A stretch of 32,575 nucleotides of DNA from DASXRU01 sp033856235 (lineage in GTDB: Bacteria > Acidobacteriota > Blastocatellia > Pyrinomonadales > Pyrinomonadaceae): NCBI GenBank assembly GCA_033856235.1, contig JAWVFI010000027.1:1-32575 (forward strand), given 5' to 3'. Positions 23,302 to 32,006 of the stretch are shown here, piece by piece; the stretch's first letter is position 1, and each line of letters starts with the position of its first letter. A model generated the notes under the pieces. That model made no database searches. It was given only the letters and a program-made list of their open reading frames with translations, and was not told the origin of the DNA. The position numbers and the translations under genes were made by a program.

Positions 23302-26300
23302 ATGCAAGGAATATTCATGAGAAATACAGCCGAGAGTTGGTCTAAGAACAAGCACATCCATTGCGCGCTCTCATTCGCTTTGGGAATTGTTTCGTGCAGC
23401 GCTGCCTTCGCCCAACACGCATCTCCGACCCCGGCGTCGGACCAACGCGGCCTGGGTGTCGAGAGCGCCGACTCCACAAGCAAAGCCCAAAACCAAAAAC
23501 CGCGAGAGGCCAAGCCGGAGCTCGTGCTGCAAACCGGCTACAACAACTTCTTCGGAGCCACCCGATTGGTGTTCAGTCCCGATGGCCGTTTAATCGCCAC
23601 GGCGACGTTTCGTAGCAGCACGATCAAGCTTTGGGAAGCGGCCGCGGGACGGGAGTTACGCAATCTCTCCAGCGGCACCCAGAACGTCATGGGGATGTCT
23701 CCGTTTGTTGCTTTTAGCCGCGATGGTCGCCTGATAGCCGCTGCCGCCGGCGACAATGCAGTCAAAGTCTGGGACGTGACCAGCGGACGCGAAGTGCAAA
23801 CACTGGCCGGGCCGCAAGGCTCCATGAGTACGGCAATGGGAGGCGTTTACTTCATCGCCTTCACGCCCGAAGGGCGGGTAGTAACAATCAGCGACGCGGT
23901 CAGAGTCTGGGACGCAACCAGCGGGCGCGAACTGTTAGCCATCCCCACAGATTCTGCAACGGCGTCAGCATTCAGCGGAGGCGGAGGCGCGGCGGCGCTT
24001 ACTTCCGATGGCCGGCAACTGGCGATGTTCGCCTTTGATGAGGCAAAGCCGAAGGTGAAGTTTCTCGATCTTGCGAGCGGGCGGGTTTCGCGCTCAATCA
24101 GTTTACCGGACAAAGATATACAGAGCGCTGAACTCGCGTTTACAGCCGACGGTAAGTTGCGCATCACCGGGATTTTCGAAAAACGGCTACTACTTTGGGA
24201 AGTGGCTGCGAATGGTAATTCCGCGGAGGGCAGTAACGAACTAGGACCGACACTCACTGAATTCGGTCCGGTTTCCTTTAGCCGCGACGGCCGGTTGCTG
24301 GCTCTCTCTGACGGTTACACGGTGAAACTGTGGGAAGCCGCGACGGGCAACAAGTTGCTGGATTTGAAACTTCCCAATAGCGGCGCCTTTGCCAGTCAGG
24401 GTCGGGCTTTCACTGCCTTCAGCGATGATGGAAAACGAATCGTTACCGGGGGCTTTGATACGCCGACGGTTCTTTGGGAAACGGAATCCGGCAAGGAACT
24501 CCTGAAGATGAATGCCCGCACTAACATGGCGTACAAGGTTGCCTTTGATGCTGACGGCAACAGCCTAACTTCCGGAGGCCGGACTCGATGGGATTTGCGT
24601 ACGGGAAGAGGACTGCGGCTTAGCCCTGCACCACCGGCGACCATGTACAGCACGCCAAGCCCGGATGGCCGTTTACTCGCCTCGTATGGGCCCAACAGCA
24701 ATGTGCTTACTATTTTGGAGCTGCCGTCAGGGAAACAGTTGCGAACCCTGGCGCCGGCCGGCGGAGGAGGCGTGATTCAGCGCGCCAGCTTCAGTGCTGA
24801 TGGGACCATGTTGGTAACGACTTATGGGCCGGACCAGGCGCAAATGGATCAGCCCATGATCGGAACGTCGCAAGGTAGCAACCAGAATGTATTGAAGATT
24901 TGGGATGTGAAGACTGGACGCGAGCTGCGCACCCTGACACCTGGGGGTATGGGCGGGGCAAATGAGGTGGGCTTTAGTTCTGACGGCCGCGTGCTGGCGA
25001 CTGTGGGGCAGCTGGGCCAAATCTCTCTTTGGGATACAGCGTCGGGAAGCAAGTTACGCGACCTGACTAGTTCACCGATGGACAGCTTCGGTCAATTGGG
25101 CCAAATGGGGAACATGGGAAACCTCGGCAATCTCAGCAAGCTTCCATCCGGCGGCTCCATGAAACCCGGTTCGATGCCCACGATGCCTAACCTGACAGAC
25201 ATCACCGCGATGATGTCGAACATGATGGGCTCAATGTCCGCAGGCACGATGGGCCGCAGCGTGACTTCCCTCGCTTTCAGCCCGGACGGCCGCACGCTGG
25301 CGACTGGGGGAGTTGAATCTAAATCGAATTTTGATCAGGCATCGTTGATGGCCGCGGCCTCTGGAAAAAAATCTAAGAAGGACAAGCAGAACGAGCCCAA
25401 TCCCGAGGACTTCATGAAGAACATGAAAGTCGAAGCTATCGGGCAGGTCGTGTTATGGGATGTGGCCAGCGGCCGCGAGATTGGAGCGTTGAAGGGTCAC
25501 GGCAAGGGCGTTACCCAGGTGGTTTTCAGTCGTGACGGGCGGCTGCTCGCGTCCGCCAGTTCGGACAACACGATCAGGATTTGGAACCTGTCAACGAAAA
25601 GCGAACTGCGCACTCTGAGGGGGCACACTTCCAACATCGATTCTCTCGACTTTAGTCCTGACTCTCGCTTACTGGCTTCAGCCAGCGACGACGGCGGAAC
25701 ATTCCTTTGGGATACCACGACTGGCGAACATTTGTTGACGCTGATTTCGCTGGACGATGGCGCGGAATGGATGGTGGTAACTCCGCAGGGGCTGTTTGAT
25801 GGAACTCCGGCTTCGTGGAACCAGATTCTGTGGCGATACAATCAGGACACCTTCAATGTCGCCCCTATCGAATGGTTCTTCAATGAGTTTTATTATCCCG
25901 GTCTGCTGACCGAAGTCATCGCCGGCAAACGTCCGCGCGTGGCCCAGGACATTTCGCGGAAGGACCGTCGCCAGCCGGTAGTTAAACTATCGCTTGCCGG
26001 AGAAGCATCAGCCAGCGCGATCGTGTCGCGCACGGTCAAAGTGAAAGTGGAGATCACAGACGCGCCTGCCGACCGGAACAATCCAAAGGGCAGCGGCGCG
26101 CGCGATCTGCGTTTGTTCCGCAACGGCTCTCTGGTTCGCGTGTGGCACGGTGATGTGCTCAAAGGACAAGCCGCCGTTACGTTCGAAGAAGACATTACGG
26201 TAACTGCGGGAGCGAACCGGCTGACGGCCTATGCCTTTAACAATGACAACGTGAAGAGCAAAGATGCACCGCTAATGGTGACCGGAGCTGAAACTCTGAA

Positions 26301-27228
26301 GCGCGCCGGTAAAGCCTACATCATAGCGATCGGCATCAATACTTACGCCAACTCGCAATACAATTTGAAATATGCAGTGGCCGATGCGGAAGGGTTTGCT
26401 GCCGAGGTGCGCGCGCGACAAATGCAGGTAGCCCGTTTCGAGCGCATCGAAGTCGTGCCGTTGTTGAATGAAAACGCGACCAAAGCAAACATACTTTCCG
26501 CGCTCCGCAGGCTGGCAGGAGCCACAGAACCGCCAAGCATGAAAGTGAGTTCACTGGACCGGCTGCAACGCGCCGAGCCGGAAGATACGGTGATCATCTA
26601 TTTCGCCGGTCATGGAACGGCGCAGGCGCAACGCTTCTACCTGATTCCGCATGACCTGGGCTACCAGGGCGATCGCACGCAATTGAACGAACAGGGATTG
26701 CAAACAATCCTGGCCAGCAGCATTTCCGACGAAGAGTTGCAGCGGGCCGTGGAGGGTCTCGATGCCGATCATCTGTTGCTGATCATTGATGCCTGCAACT
26801 CCGGACAGGCCTTGGAGGCGGAAGAGAAACGGCGCGGCCCAATGAACTCCAAAGGCCTGGCGCAACTGGCCTACGAGAAAGGCATGTACATCCTGACGGC
26901 CGCGCAAAGTTATCAGGCCGCCCTGGAAGCGTCACAACTCGGCCACGGTTTACTAACGTATGCGCTGGTCGAAGAAGGTCTGAAAACACCGGTCGCCGAC
27001 AATGGCCCACATGATGGCGTGTTGAGTGTTCGGGAGTGGCTGGACTTTGCGACCGAGCGCGTGCCGCAGATGCAGGAAGAGAAGATGAAGGACAGCCGCG
27101 GAATTGGCTTGAGTTTTACGGAAGGAGAGCAAACCGTCGCCAACCCGCAGAAACGCAGTCTGCAGCGCCCGCGTGTTTTCTATCGGCGAGAGTTGGAAGC
27201 GAATCCGCTGGTGATCGCCAGACCATAG
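23302..27228 (+). CDS. Exported WD40-repeat / caspase-like (peptidase C14) protein
   Basis: 1308 residues from ATG at 23302 (AGAGG upstream; ATG at 23317 with AAGGAA upstream is equally good). A signal peptide ends near FAQ (about residue 38). About 14 WD40 units run from about 85 to 825, each with the FSPDGRLLA..W pattern; 14 suggests two seven-bladed propellers. One blade carries a Met/Gly/Asn-rich insert (about 593-652, 12 Met in 60 residues) and the next a Lys-rich insert (about 690-712). An Ig-like segment (about 900-1000) leads to the caspase-like domain from KAYIIAIGINTYANS (1004). His1104 in YFAGHGT and Cys1165 in LIIDACNSG form the expected dyad, so the protease should be active. Bacterial relatives are orthocaspases that cleave after basic residues. 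Periplasmic or secreted location is inferred from the signal peptide. Target unknown. It converges on the next gene. Confidence 0.92.
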   Translation: MQGIFMRNTAESWSKNKHIHCALSFALGIVSCSAAFAQHASPTPASDQRGLGVESADSTSKAQNQKPREAKPELVLQTGYNNFFGATRLVFSPDGRLIATATFRSSTIKLWEAAAGRELRNLSSGTQNVMGMSPFVAFSRDGRLIAAAAGDNAVKVWDVTSGREVQTLAGPQGSMSTAMGGVYFIAFTPEGRVVTISDAVRVWDATSGRELLAIPTDSATASAFSGGGGAAALTSDGRQLAMFAFDEAKPKVKFLDLASGRVSRSISLPDKDIQSAELAFTADGKLRITGIFEKRLLLWEVAANGNSAEGSNELGPTLTEFGPVSFSRDGRLLALSDGYTVKLWEAATGNKLLDLKLPNSGAFASQGRAFTAFSDDGKRIVTGGFDTPTVLWETESGKELLKMNARTNMAYKVAFDADGNSLTSGGRTRWDLRTGRGLRLSPAPPATMYSTPSPDGRLLASYGPNSNVLTILELPSGKQLRTLAPAGGGGVIQRASFSADGTMLVTTYGPDQAQMDQPMIGTSQGSNQNVLKIWDVKTGRELRTLTPGGMGGANEVGFSSDGRVLATVGQLGQISLWDTASGSKLRDLTSSPMDSFGQLGQMGNMGNLGNLSKLPSGGSMKPGSMPTMPNLTDITAMMSNMMGSMSAGTMGRSVTSLAFSPDGRTLATGGVESKSNFDQASLMAAASGKKSKKDKQNEPNPEDFMKNMKVEAIGQVVLWDVASGREIGALKGHGKGVTQVVFSRDGRLLASASSDNTIRIWNLSTKSELRTLRGHTSNIDSLDFSPDSRLLASASDDGGTFLWDTTTGEHLLTLISLDDGAEWMVVTPQGLFDGTPASWNQILWRYNQDTFNVAPIEWFFNEFYYPGLLTEVIAGKRPRVAQDISRKDRRQPVVKLSLAGEASASAIVSRTVKVKVEITDAPADRNNPKGSGARDLRLFRNGSLVRVWHGDVLKGQAAVTFEEDITVTAGANRLTAYAFNNDNVKSKDAPLMVTGAETLKRAGKAYIIAIGINTYANSQYNLKYAVADAEGFAAEVRARQMQVARFERIEVVPLLNENATKANILSALRRLAGATEPPSMKVSSLDRLQRAEPEDTVIIYFAGHGTAQAQRFYLIPHDLGYQGDRTQLNEQGLQTILASSISDEELQRAVEGLDADHLLLIIDACNSGQALEAEEKRRGPMNSKGLAQLAYEKGMYILTAAQSYQAALEASQLGHGLLTYALVEEGLKTPVADNGPHDGVLSVREWLDFATERVPQMQEEKMKDSRGIGLSFTEGEQTVANPQKRSLQRPRVFYRRELEANPLVIARP

Positions 27229-27266
27229 AGGTCGGAGGTCAGAAGTCAGGAGTCAGAGGTCAGTTG
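27229..27266 (+). repeat. Heptamer tandem repeat (GAGGTCA)n, array 1
   Basis: Five units with a 7-nt period follow directly after the caspase gene stop: GAGGTCG, GAGGTCA, GAAGTCA, GGAGTCA, GAGGTCA. The same heptamer recurs at 31806-31833. It lies in the 75-nt gap between convergent genes. Confidence 0.85.
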
Positions 27267-27303
27267 GAGCAGTTCAAGTGCTCTGGAGCAACCCCCGGCT
27301 GTT

Positions 27304-30300
27304 CTAACGCAGACACTCGCCGTTATTGCGTGTCACGTTAGCGCCAAACCGAAGCTGGTACTCTGACGAAGTAACAAAAGTGCAGACCATCGCATGCTGC
27401 CGAGACACGTCACGGGCTGGCGCCTTTCCGACTTCATTCAGCCAGAAAAGAAACCCGCCAATATCCGCATCCCGCCGCAGATATCCTGAGTATTGCGAAT
27501 ACACAAAGGAGCGGTTGTATTCAGCGTCTATGAACGCGCGGTTGTCTACTGCCGATCCAAACCCTGCCGGCGTACAAGGGGCGGACGGACTTCCGGGTAA
27601 ACGGTTACAACCATTCCAGTAGTCATTCGCCAGGTGAAACATCACCAGACCCCGCCCCCCATTGTCGAAGTGCGTGACTAATGCATCACGGTCGGCTCCC
27701 GAGAAGGTTACTCCACTGGAGCTTTGAATTGTTGTCAGTATGGCATCGACAAACTGCGCGCCGGTGGACAAGTCGAGAGGATACTTCGCCACAAACTCGG
27801 GCCGTTGGACAAAGCCATTCGCCAGCGTCAGTTGGGTTTGGGCGAGTTCAGCACCGCCCCGCACCTGCGCGCGATCGCGCACGAACGAGAGATATCGCGG
27901 CAATTTCTTCGCCTCGGCCTTCAGATCCACCGAAAGGTTAGAGTCATAAAAGTCGGGATTGGGAAAGGGCTGCTGGTTCCCGTAGGCCGCGCGATACAAC
28001 AAAAAGACGTAGGAGGCGGTTTGCTGGTATTCCTGCTCATAGAAAAACGCGTTTGACACCGCAACCCGCCGCTCGCTGATACAAGCAACGTCGGTTCCGC
28101 ATTTGGTAATCTCGTTGGTCCAATAATTAAGTCCACCGTCGTCAGGCATGCGACCGAGGAAATCATAGTACTGCTGTCTCACGTAGTACTGCGGATCGTC
28201 GAGCGGGTTGCCACTCGGCGTGCCAGTATCATTGTCTATTAGTGTGAGAGTCGCTGAGGTTTGGGCACCCAGTACGGCTCCTGCGGGATTACTCAGAGTT
28301 AGAGCTATCGTCTCATCTCCTTCCACGTATCCGTCGTCCAGAATTATCACCGGGAACGATTGAGTAGTCTGGCCGGCAGCAAAGGTCAGCGTCCCTGAAG
28401 TCAATATGAAATCACAGTTTTGCGCGGCCTTTCCGTTAATCATGTCGCAAGGCACATACGCGTTGTTGCCAGTGCTGAAGTTCACCGAGGCGTTTCCGGA
28501 TGTATCCCCAGTGCGAGTCACGATGATGTTTGTACTGACGCCGCTCTCCGTTTTGTTAAAGCTTGCCCTGTCAAACTGCAGGGTTGGAGTTGGAGTCGCC
28601 GCCGGCGTAGGTACTGGCGTCGGAACTGGGGTGGGAGTTGGAGTCGCCGCCGGCGTAGGGATCGGCGTCGGCACAGGGGTGGGAGTCGGAGTCGGCGCTG
28701 GATTGACTACGAAGCTAACCCATTGCGACCAACGTTGCGTGCCCGTGTTGTCCACAACGCTGGCTTGCACCGCCCATTGTGAGTTGGAAGGCACGTTGGT
28801 CCAGTCAAACTCATACGGCGCCGCGGTATCGGTAAACAGCAATTGAGAGTTGTTGTTGTAAAACTCAACCTTTGCGACTGACCCGTCCGGGTCACTCGCT
28901 TCGACCCGAAGGGGAATAGTGGCCGGGGCAGTGTAAACCGCGCCTTCCACAGGGCTGATTATTCTCACTGTCGGTGGCTGATTTACAGCGGCGAATATTG
29001 TCTCTGCTTGCCGATCACTGGTGATGGCAGTAAATGTTTGCGTTCGCGGAGAAAAATTCCAATCGGTGCGCACGGGCTCAATAGTGTAGGTACCGCCCGA
29101 CCGCACCGGGAATGAATATCTACCCTGCGCGTCGGTAGGAGAAAGCCCAGTCTGCGAGCCACTGAGCGTGATGGGAATACCCGCCGGCGACGAACCGTCC
29201 GTGGTTACGATCTGTCCGCTGATTACGACCGTGCTGGTCGGATTCCCAAAACCGATTTTGGCGATGAAGGCCTCAGGAAGTGACACCGGCTGCGCTTGCA
29301 TTGCAGCGGCGATCGGAAGTTCGCCATTGCTGATGCCCGTGATGTAAAGGTCGCCTGAAGCGTCTGAGATGACCTGACGACCGTTACCCTTCCCGAAGGC
29401 AGTTGAGAAAAGCAGTGACGAGCCGCCTGGATCGAGCGTCGCCACGAAAACATAATCCGTGCCCGGGGTCATGCCCGATGAAAACGAGTTGACCATCGGA
29501 AAATTTGACGAGCGCGTCGTGCCGATAACATGTGCGTTGCCCGCTGCATCAGCCGTGATGTCAGCTCCTTCGTCCAATACGCTGCCGCCCAGGTAAGTCG
29601 AGTATAGGATTGAGCCATCGGCCTTATACTTCGTGACAAAGGCATCCGGAACGCCCTGCGAAGTCGTCTGAAATGCGCCGGCAGTAACCGGGAAAGGCTT
29701 GGTTGCGCCGCTACTCGACTGGGTCTGGCCCGTTACGTAGATGTTGCCTGAGCTATCTAAGGCGATACCTCTTGCACTATCGGTGAGCGAACCGCCGAGA
29801 TATGTGGAATACAGAAGTTGGGAGCCTGTCGCATTGAGTTTGGTGACGAAGGCATCAGCCCGAGCAAGATCACAACCTGTGCAAGTGGGCTGCGCTGCAT
29901 TAGCGGTAACAGGGAAAAAGCGCGAGCCAGTCGTGCCTGCAATGTAGGCGTTACCCGCTGAGTCGATTGCAATGTCATTGCCTGAGTCGGTGCCGCCATT
30001 GCCTCCCAGGTAGGTCGAGTAAACCAAACTTGACCCGCTAGCGGAAAGTTTCGCTACCCATGCTTCAGAATCGCCATTAGCAACCGAAGTTCTAAACGCG
30101 CCCGGCGTGGTCGGGAAATTCACGGCGGATGTGTGACCGACTATGTAAGCTTCGCCGGTAACTTTATCCACTGCCAGTCTATAGGCCTCGCCCGATCCCA
30201 GGTAAGTGGAATAGAGAAGGGCCGAGCCAGTCGCATTCAGTTTGAAGACGAACGGGCAATCAGTGCTGTCGGCGACACTGTCGTATGCGTTTACCGTTGG

Positions 30301-31512
30301 GAAATCGTTGGTGTAGCCGGACGCCGTCGCTCCGCCGCCGGTCACCCCCGCCACATAAGCGTTCCCGGAAGAATCGACTTCTATGCCCCAGCCAATATCG
30401 CCGGCCACACTGCTCCCGACAAAAGTTGAATAGACAATGGAGGCGCCAGTTGGATCAATCTTAGTTACGAACGCATCGGTGTAGTAAATCTCTGTCCCTG
30501 TGAGCGGCCGTCGTGTTGTCTGAAATGCTCCGGCCGTGATCGGGAAATCAGATGAAGTGGTCGAGCCGGTTACGTAGAGGTAGCCTTCGCTATCCACGGC
30601 CACGGCATTCCCTTGATCGGCGGAACCTCCGCCGAGGTAAGTGGAATAGACGAGGACGGGATCGATCACGAGGGGAAGGTTCCTGTCATATGCTCCAATT
30701 TCGAAACCCACTTCCTGGTCGTCACTCACAACGTAGGTGCCGGGTATTGCATGCTTCTCACCGTTCACGTTTTGATACACAACCGGTCGCTGTTGCCGCA
30801 GGAAGCCATGTCCCACCTTTAAGAGCAGGTCGCCCTCGCCGTCAATTTCGATTTTGTCGGCGCCTCTGAATCCAAGCCGGATTGCATTCGCATCGCTTCC
30901 GGGCGCTACGATAAAGTCATACTCGAGTTGTCCCTGATTGCCGTAATAAACCATGTCCACGCCAGGGTAAACGTTCGAGTATTTCACTCGCGCAAAAGTA
31001 TCGACGTTAGCGCGCCAGCCATTGGCCTGGTGGCCTATAAAGTAATTCGTCTTTCCGGGTAAGGGATCTGTGCCGCTGAGAACAGCCGAGGAATTAGCCC
31101 CCAATAGCCCCATACGGAGTACGACCTGATCGGGCGAAGCCGCCTGATTGCTTCGGCCAGTGGTTGGTGGAGCCTGCGGGTTGGAACCATTCTGGCGCAG
31201 CGAGAGGACGCTCTCCTGGGGAGTCAGAAACACGCTGTACCCTTTGCCCCGCGCCAGGAACTTTACCGTCGCGTCAGTCTGCCCGCGGTTGGCCTCGAAC
31301 TGCAAAGGCAGCTTGTCAAACTGCTCGGCCACCTTCGCTCGAGTCGCTGCGACTGGCTTTAAGTTGGGCTGACTCAGCGACTCAGATCGATTGCCCTCTG
31401 CGACGACAGTCTTCATAGCACGCGCTTGCAAAAGTAGCGTAAGCGCAACCAGGGCAATCGTTAAAATCTGAGACCAACAGCTTCTTGCTGAAGATATATG
31501 TGTGCGAGGCAT
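27304..31512 (-). CDS. Secreted modular surface protein: SBBP propeller, Ig-like, PT linker, Calx-beta, DUF4214
   Basis: 1402 residues from ATG at 31512 with TTTTGGAG five bases upstream. Signal peptide to about residue 32. A DUF7948-like N-terminal domain (about 60-285) starts LPLQFEANRGQTDATVKFLA. Seven SBBP repeats follow (about 285-760), each with YSTYLGG..D....IAVDS.GN.YVTG.T and a DAFVTKL strand; seven suits one beta-propeller. Next are a carboxypeptidase-regulatory-like domain (about 762-835), an Ig-like domain (PPTVRIISPVEGAVY, about 845-930), a PT-rich linker (934-977), Calx-beta (about 980-1095, with YVEGDETIALTLSNPAGA) and a two-part DUF4214 region (about 1105-1390; YYDFLGRMPDDGGLNYW and SGYLRRDADIGGFLFW). 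Calx-beta and DUF4214 are common on large secreted acidobacterial and cyanobacterial proteins; function is unknown, adhesion or S-layer-type roles are guesses. No catalytic residues are seen. Confidence 0.9.
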   Translation of the reverse strand: MPRTHISSARSCWSQILTIALVALTLLLQARAMKTVVAEGNRSESLSQPNLKPVAATRAKVAEQFDKLPLQFEANRGQTDATVKFLARGKGYSVFLTPQESVLSLRQNGSNPQAPPTTGRSNQAASPDQVVLRMGLLGANSSAVLSGTDPLPGKTNYFIGHQANGWRANVDTFARVKYSNVYPGVDMVYYGNQGQLEYDFIVAPGSDANAIRLGFRGADKIEIDGEGDLLLKVGHGFLRQQRPVVYQNVNGEKHAIPGTYVVSDDQEVGFEIGAYDRNLPLVIDPVLVYSTYLGGGSADQGNAVAVDSEGYLYVTGSTTSSDFPITAGAFQTTRRPLTGTEIYYTDAFVTKIDPTGASIVYSTFVGSSVAGDIGWGIEVDSSGNAYVAGVTGGGATASGYTNDFPTVNAYDSVADSTDCPFVFKLNATGSALLYSTYLGSGEAYRLAVDKVTGEAYIVGHTSAVNFPTTPGAFRTSVANGDSEAWVAKLSASGSSLVYSTYLGGNGGTDSGNDIAIDSAGNAYIAGTTGSRFFPVTANAAQPTCTGCDLARADAFVTKLNATGSQLLYSTYLGGSLTDSARGIALDSSGNIYVTGQTQSSSGATKPFPVTAGAFQTTSQGVPDAFVTKYKADGSILYSTYLGGSVLDEGADITADAAGNAHVIGTTRSSNFPMVNSFSSGMTPGTDYVFVATLDPGGSSLLFSTAFGKGNGRQVISDASGDLYITGISNGELPIAAAMQAQPVSLPEAFIAKIGFGNPTSTVVISGQIVTTDGSSPAGIPITLSGSQTGLSPTDAQGRYSFPVRSGGTYTIEPVRTDWNFSPRTQTFTAITSDRQAETIFAAVNQPPTVRIISPVEGAVYTAPATIPLRVEASDPDGSVAKVEFYNNNSQLLFTDTAAPYEFDWTNVPSNSQWAVQASVVDNTGTQRWSQWVSFVVNPAPTPTPTPVPTPIPTPAATPTPTPVPTPVPTPAATPTPTLQFDRASFNKTESGVSTNIIVTRTGDTSGNASVNFSTGNNAYVPCDMINGKAAQNCDFILTSGTLTFAAGQTTQSFPVIILDDGYVEGDETIALTLSNPAGAVLGAQTSATLTLIDNDTGTPSGNPLDDPQYYVRQQYYDFLGRMPDDGGLNYWTNEITKCGTDVACISERRVAVSNAFFYEQEYQQTASYVFLLYRAAYGNQQPFPNPDFYDSNLSVDLKAEAKKLPRYLSFVRDRAQVRGGAELAQTQLTLANGFVQRPEFVAKYPLDLSTGAQFVDAILTTIQSSSGVTFSGADRDALVTHFDNGGRGLVMFHLANDYWNGCNRLPGSPSAPCTPAGFGSAVDNRAFIDAEYNRSFVYSQYSGYLRRDADIGGFLFWLNEVGKAPARDVSRQHAMVCTFVTSSEYQLRFGANVTRNNGECLR
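28583..28700 (-). repeat. 48-bp tandem repeat encoding a Pro-Thr linker
   Basis: GGAGTCGCCGCCGGCGTAG starts at 28592 and again at 28640, a 48-nt period (16 codons), with about two and a half units. On the minus strand it encodes PTPTPVPTPIPTPAATPTPT-type linker in the SBBP protein. Copy number could vary by slippage. Confidence 0.85.
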
Positions 31513-31893
31513 ATTAACTCCAAAATTCAGCTCCTATCAGCCTGTAAAGGTGCTGAAATCAAATGGATTGATAGCGATAGAGGTAGCGATTGGGGCCCCG
31601 GTCCGGGACTAAGGCGATGAGGTTGTTGGGAAACTCATTTAAATACCCCCCCTGCTCAATACGGTTAAGAACTCCTTCGGAACAAAATCATTCTGGACAC
31701 TTTCAAAAACCAGTTTTGGACGCACCGGAGCGGTCGATCGTTGTCTGCCGCTTACAAAAAATGTGCCGTGAAACCGGAGAACCCGTGCGTCAAATATTTG
31801 GAAGGAGGTCAGAGGTCAGAGGTCAGAAGTCGGTATGCAACGGACTCTAGAGCTTTACTGACCGCCGACTTTTGACCTCTGTTCTCTGTCTTG
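31513..31893. other. 381-nt intergenic region upstream of the SBBP gene
   Basis: It should hold the promoter of the minus-strand SBBP gene and the terminator of the SIMPL gene. Visible: a Shine-Dalgarno GGAG (31518-31521 on the minus strand), a small GC-rich patch GGGGCCCCGGTCCGGGAC near 31591, and the heptamer repeats at 31806-31884. No riboswitch or coding frame was recognised. Confidence 0.6.
31806..31884. repeat. Heptamer tandem repeat array 2 with an inverted partner
   Basis: GAGGTCA x3 then GAAGTCG (31806-31833) is followed about 30 nt later by CCGACTTTTGACCTCTG, the same heptamers on the other strand, so the array can fold into a hairpin. The plus-strand half matches array 1 at 27229. 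Confidence 0.8.
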
Positions 31894-32006
31894 CTAGTCA
31901 ATCGCGAAGCCGATATTCACCACGGCGGTAATGTCCTTATCGATCGCGGTGGTATCGTTCATCCCACTGTCGGAAACTTCGTTGGAATCAGCCGGCGTGA
32001 TCTGCA
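31894..32006 (-). pseudogene. Out-of-frame C-terminal end of the SIMPL gene
   Basis: Read on the minus strand in the frame next to that of the main frame, this stretch gives QITPADSNEVSDSGMNDTTA and ends ITAVVNIGFAID then TAG at 31896-31894. This is the normal C-terminal end of SIMPL proteins. One extra base near 32004-32008 (GTGCTTGCAG rather than GTGCTGCAG) separates it from the main frame. Confidence 0.8.

Noticed and set aside
26311..27228. Toxin or defence-system effector reading of the caspase domain (for example CRISPR-associated caspase)
   Set aside because: The protein has a signal peptide and no defence partner genes lie nearby; an exported role fits better.
28583..28700. CRISPR array
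   Set aside because: The repeat is a 48-nt tandem coding for a Pro-Thr linker inside an intact frame; there are no unique spacers and no cas genes.
31540..31700. Riboswitch upstream of the SBBP gene
   Set aside because: GC-rich patches are present, but no known aptamer core could be recognised by eye.
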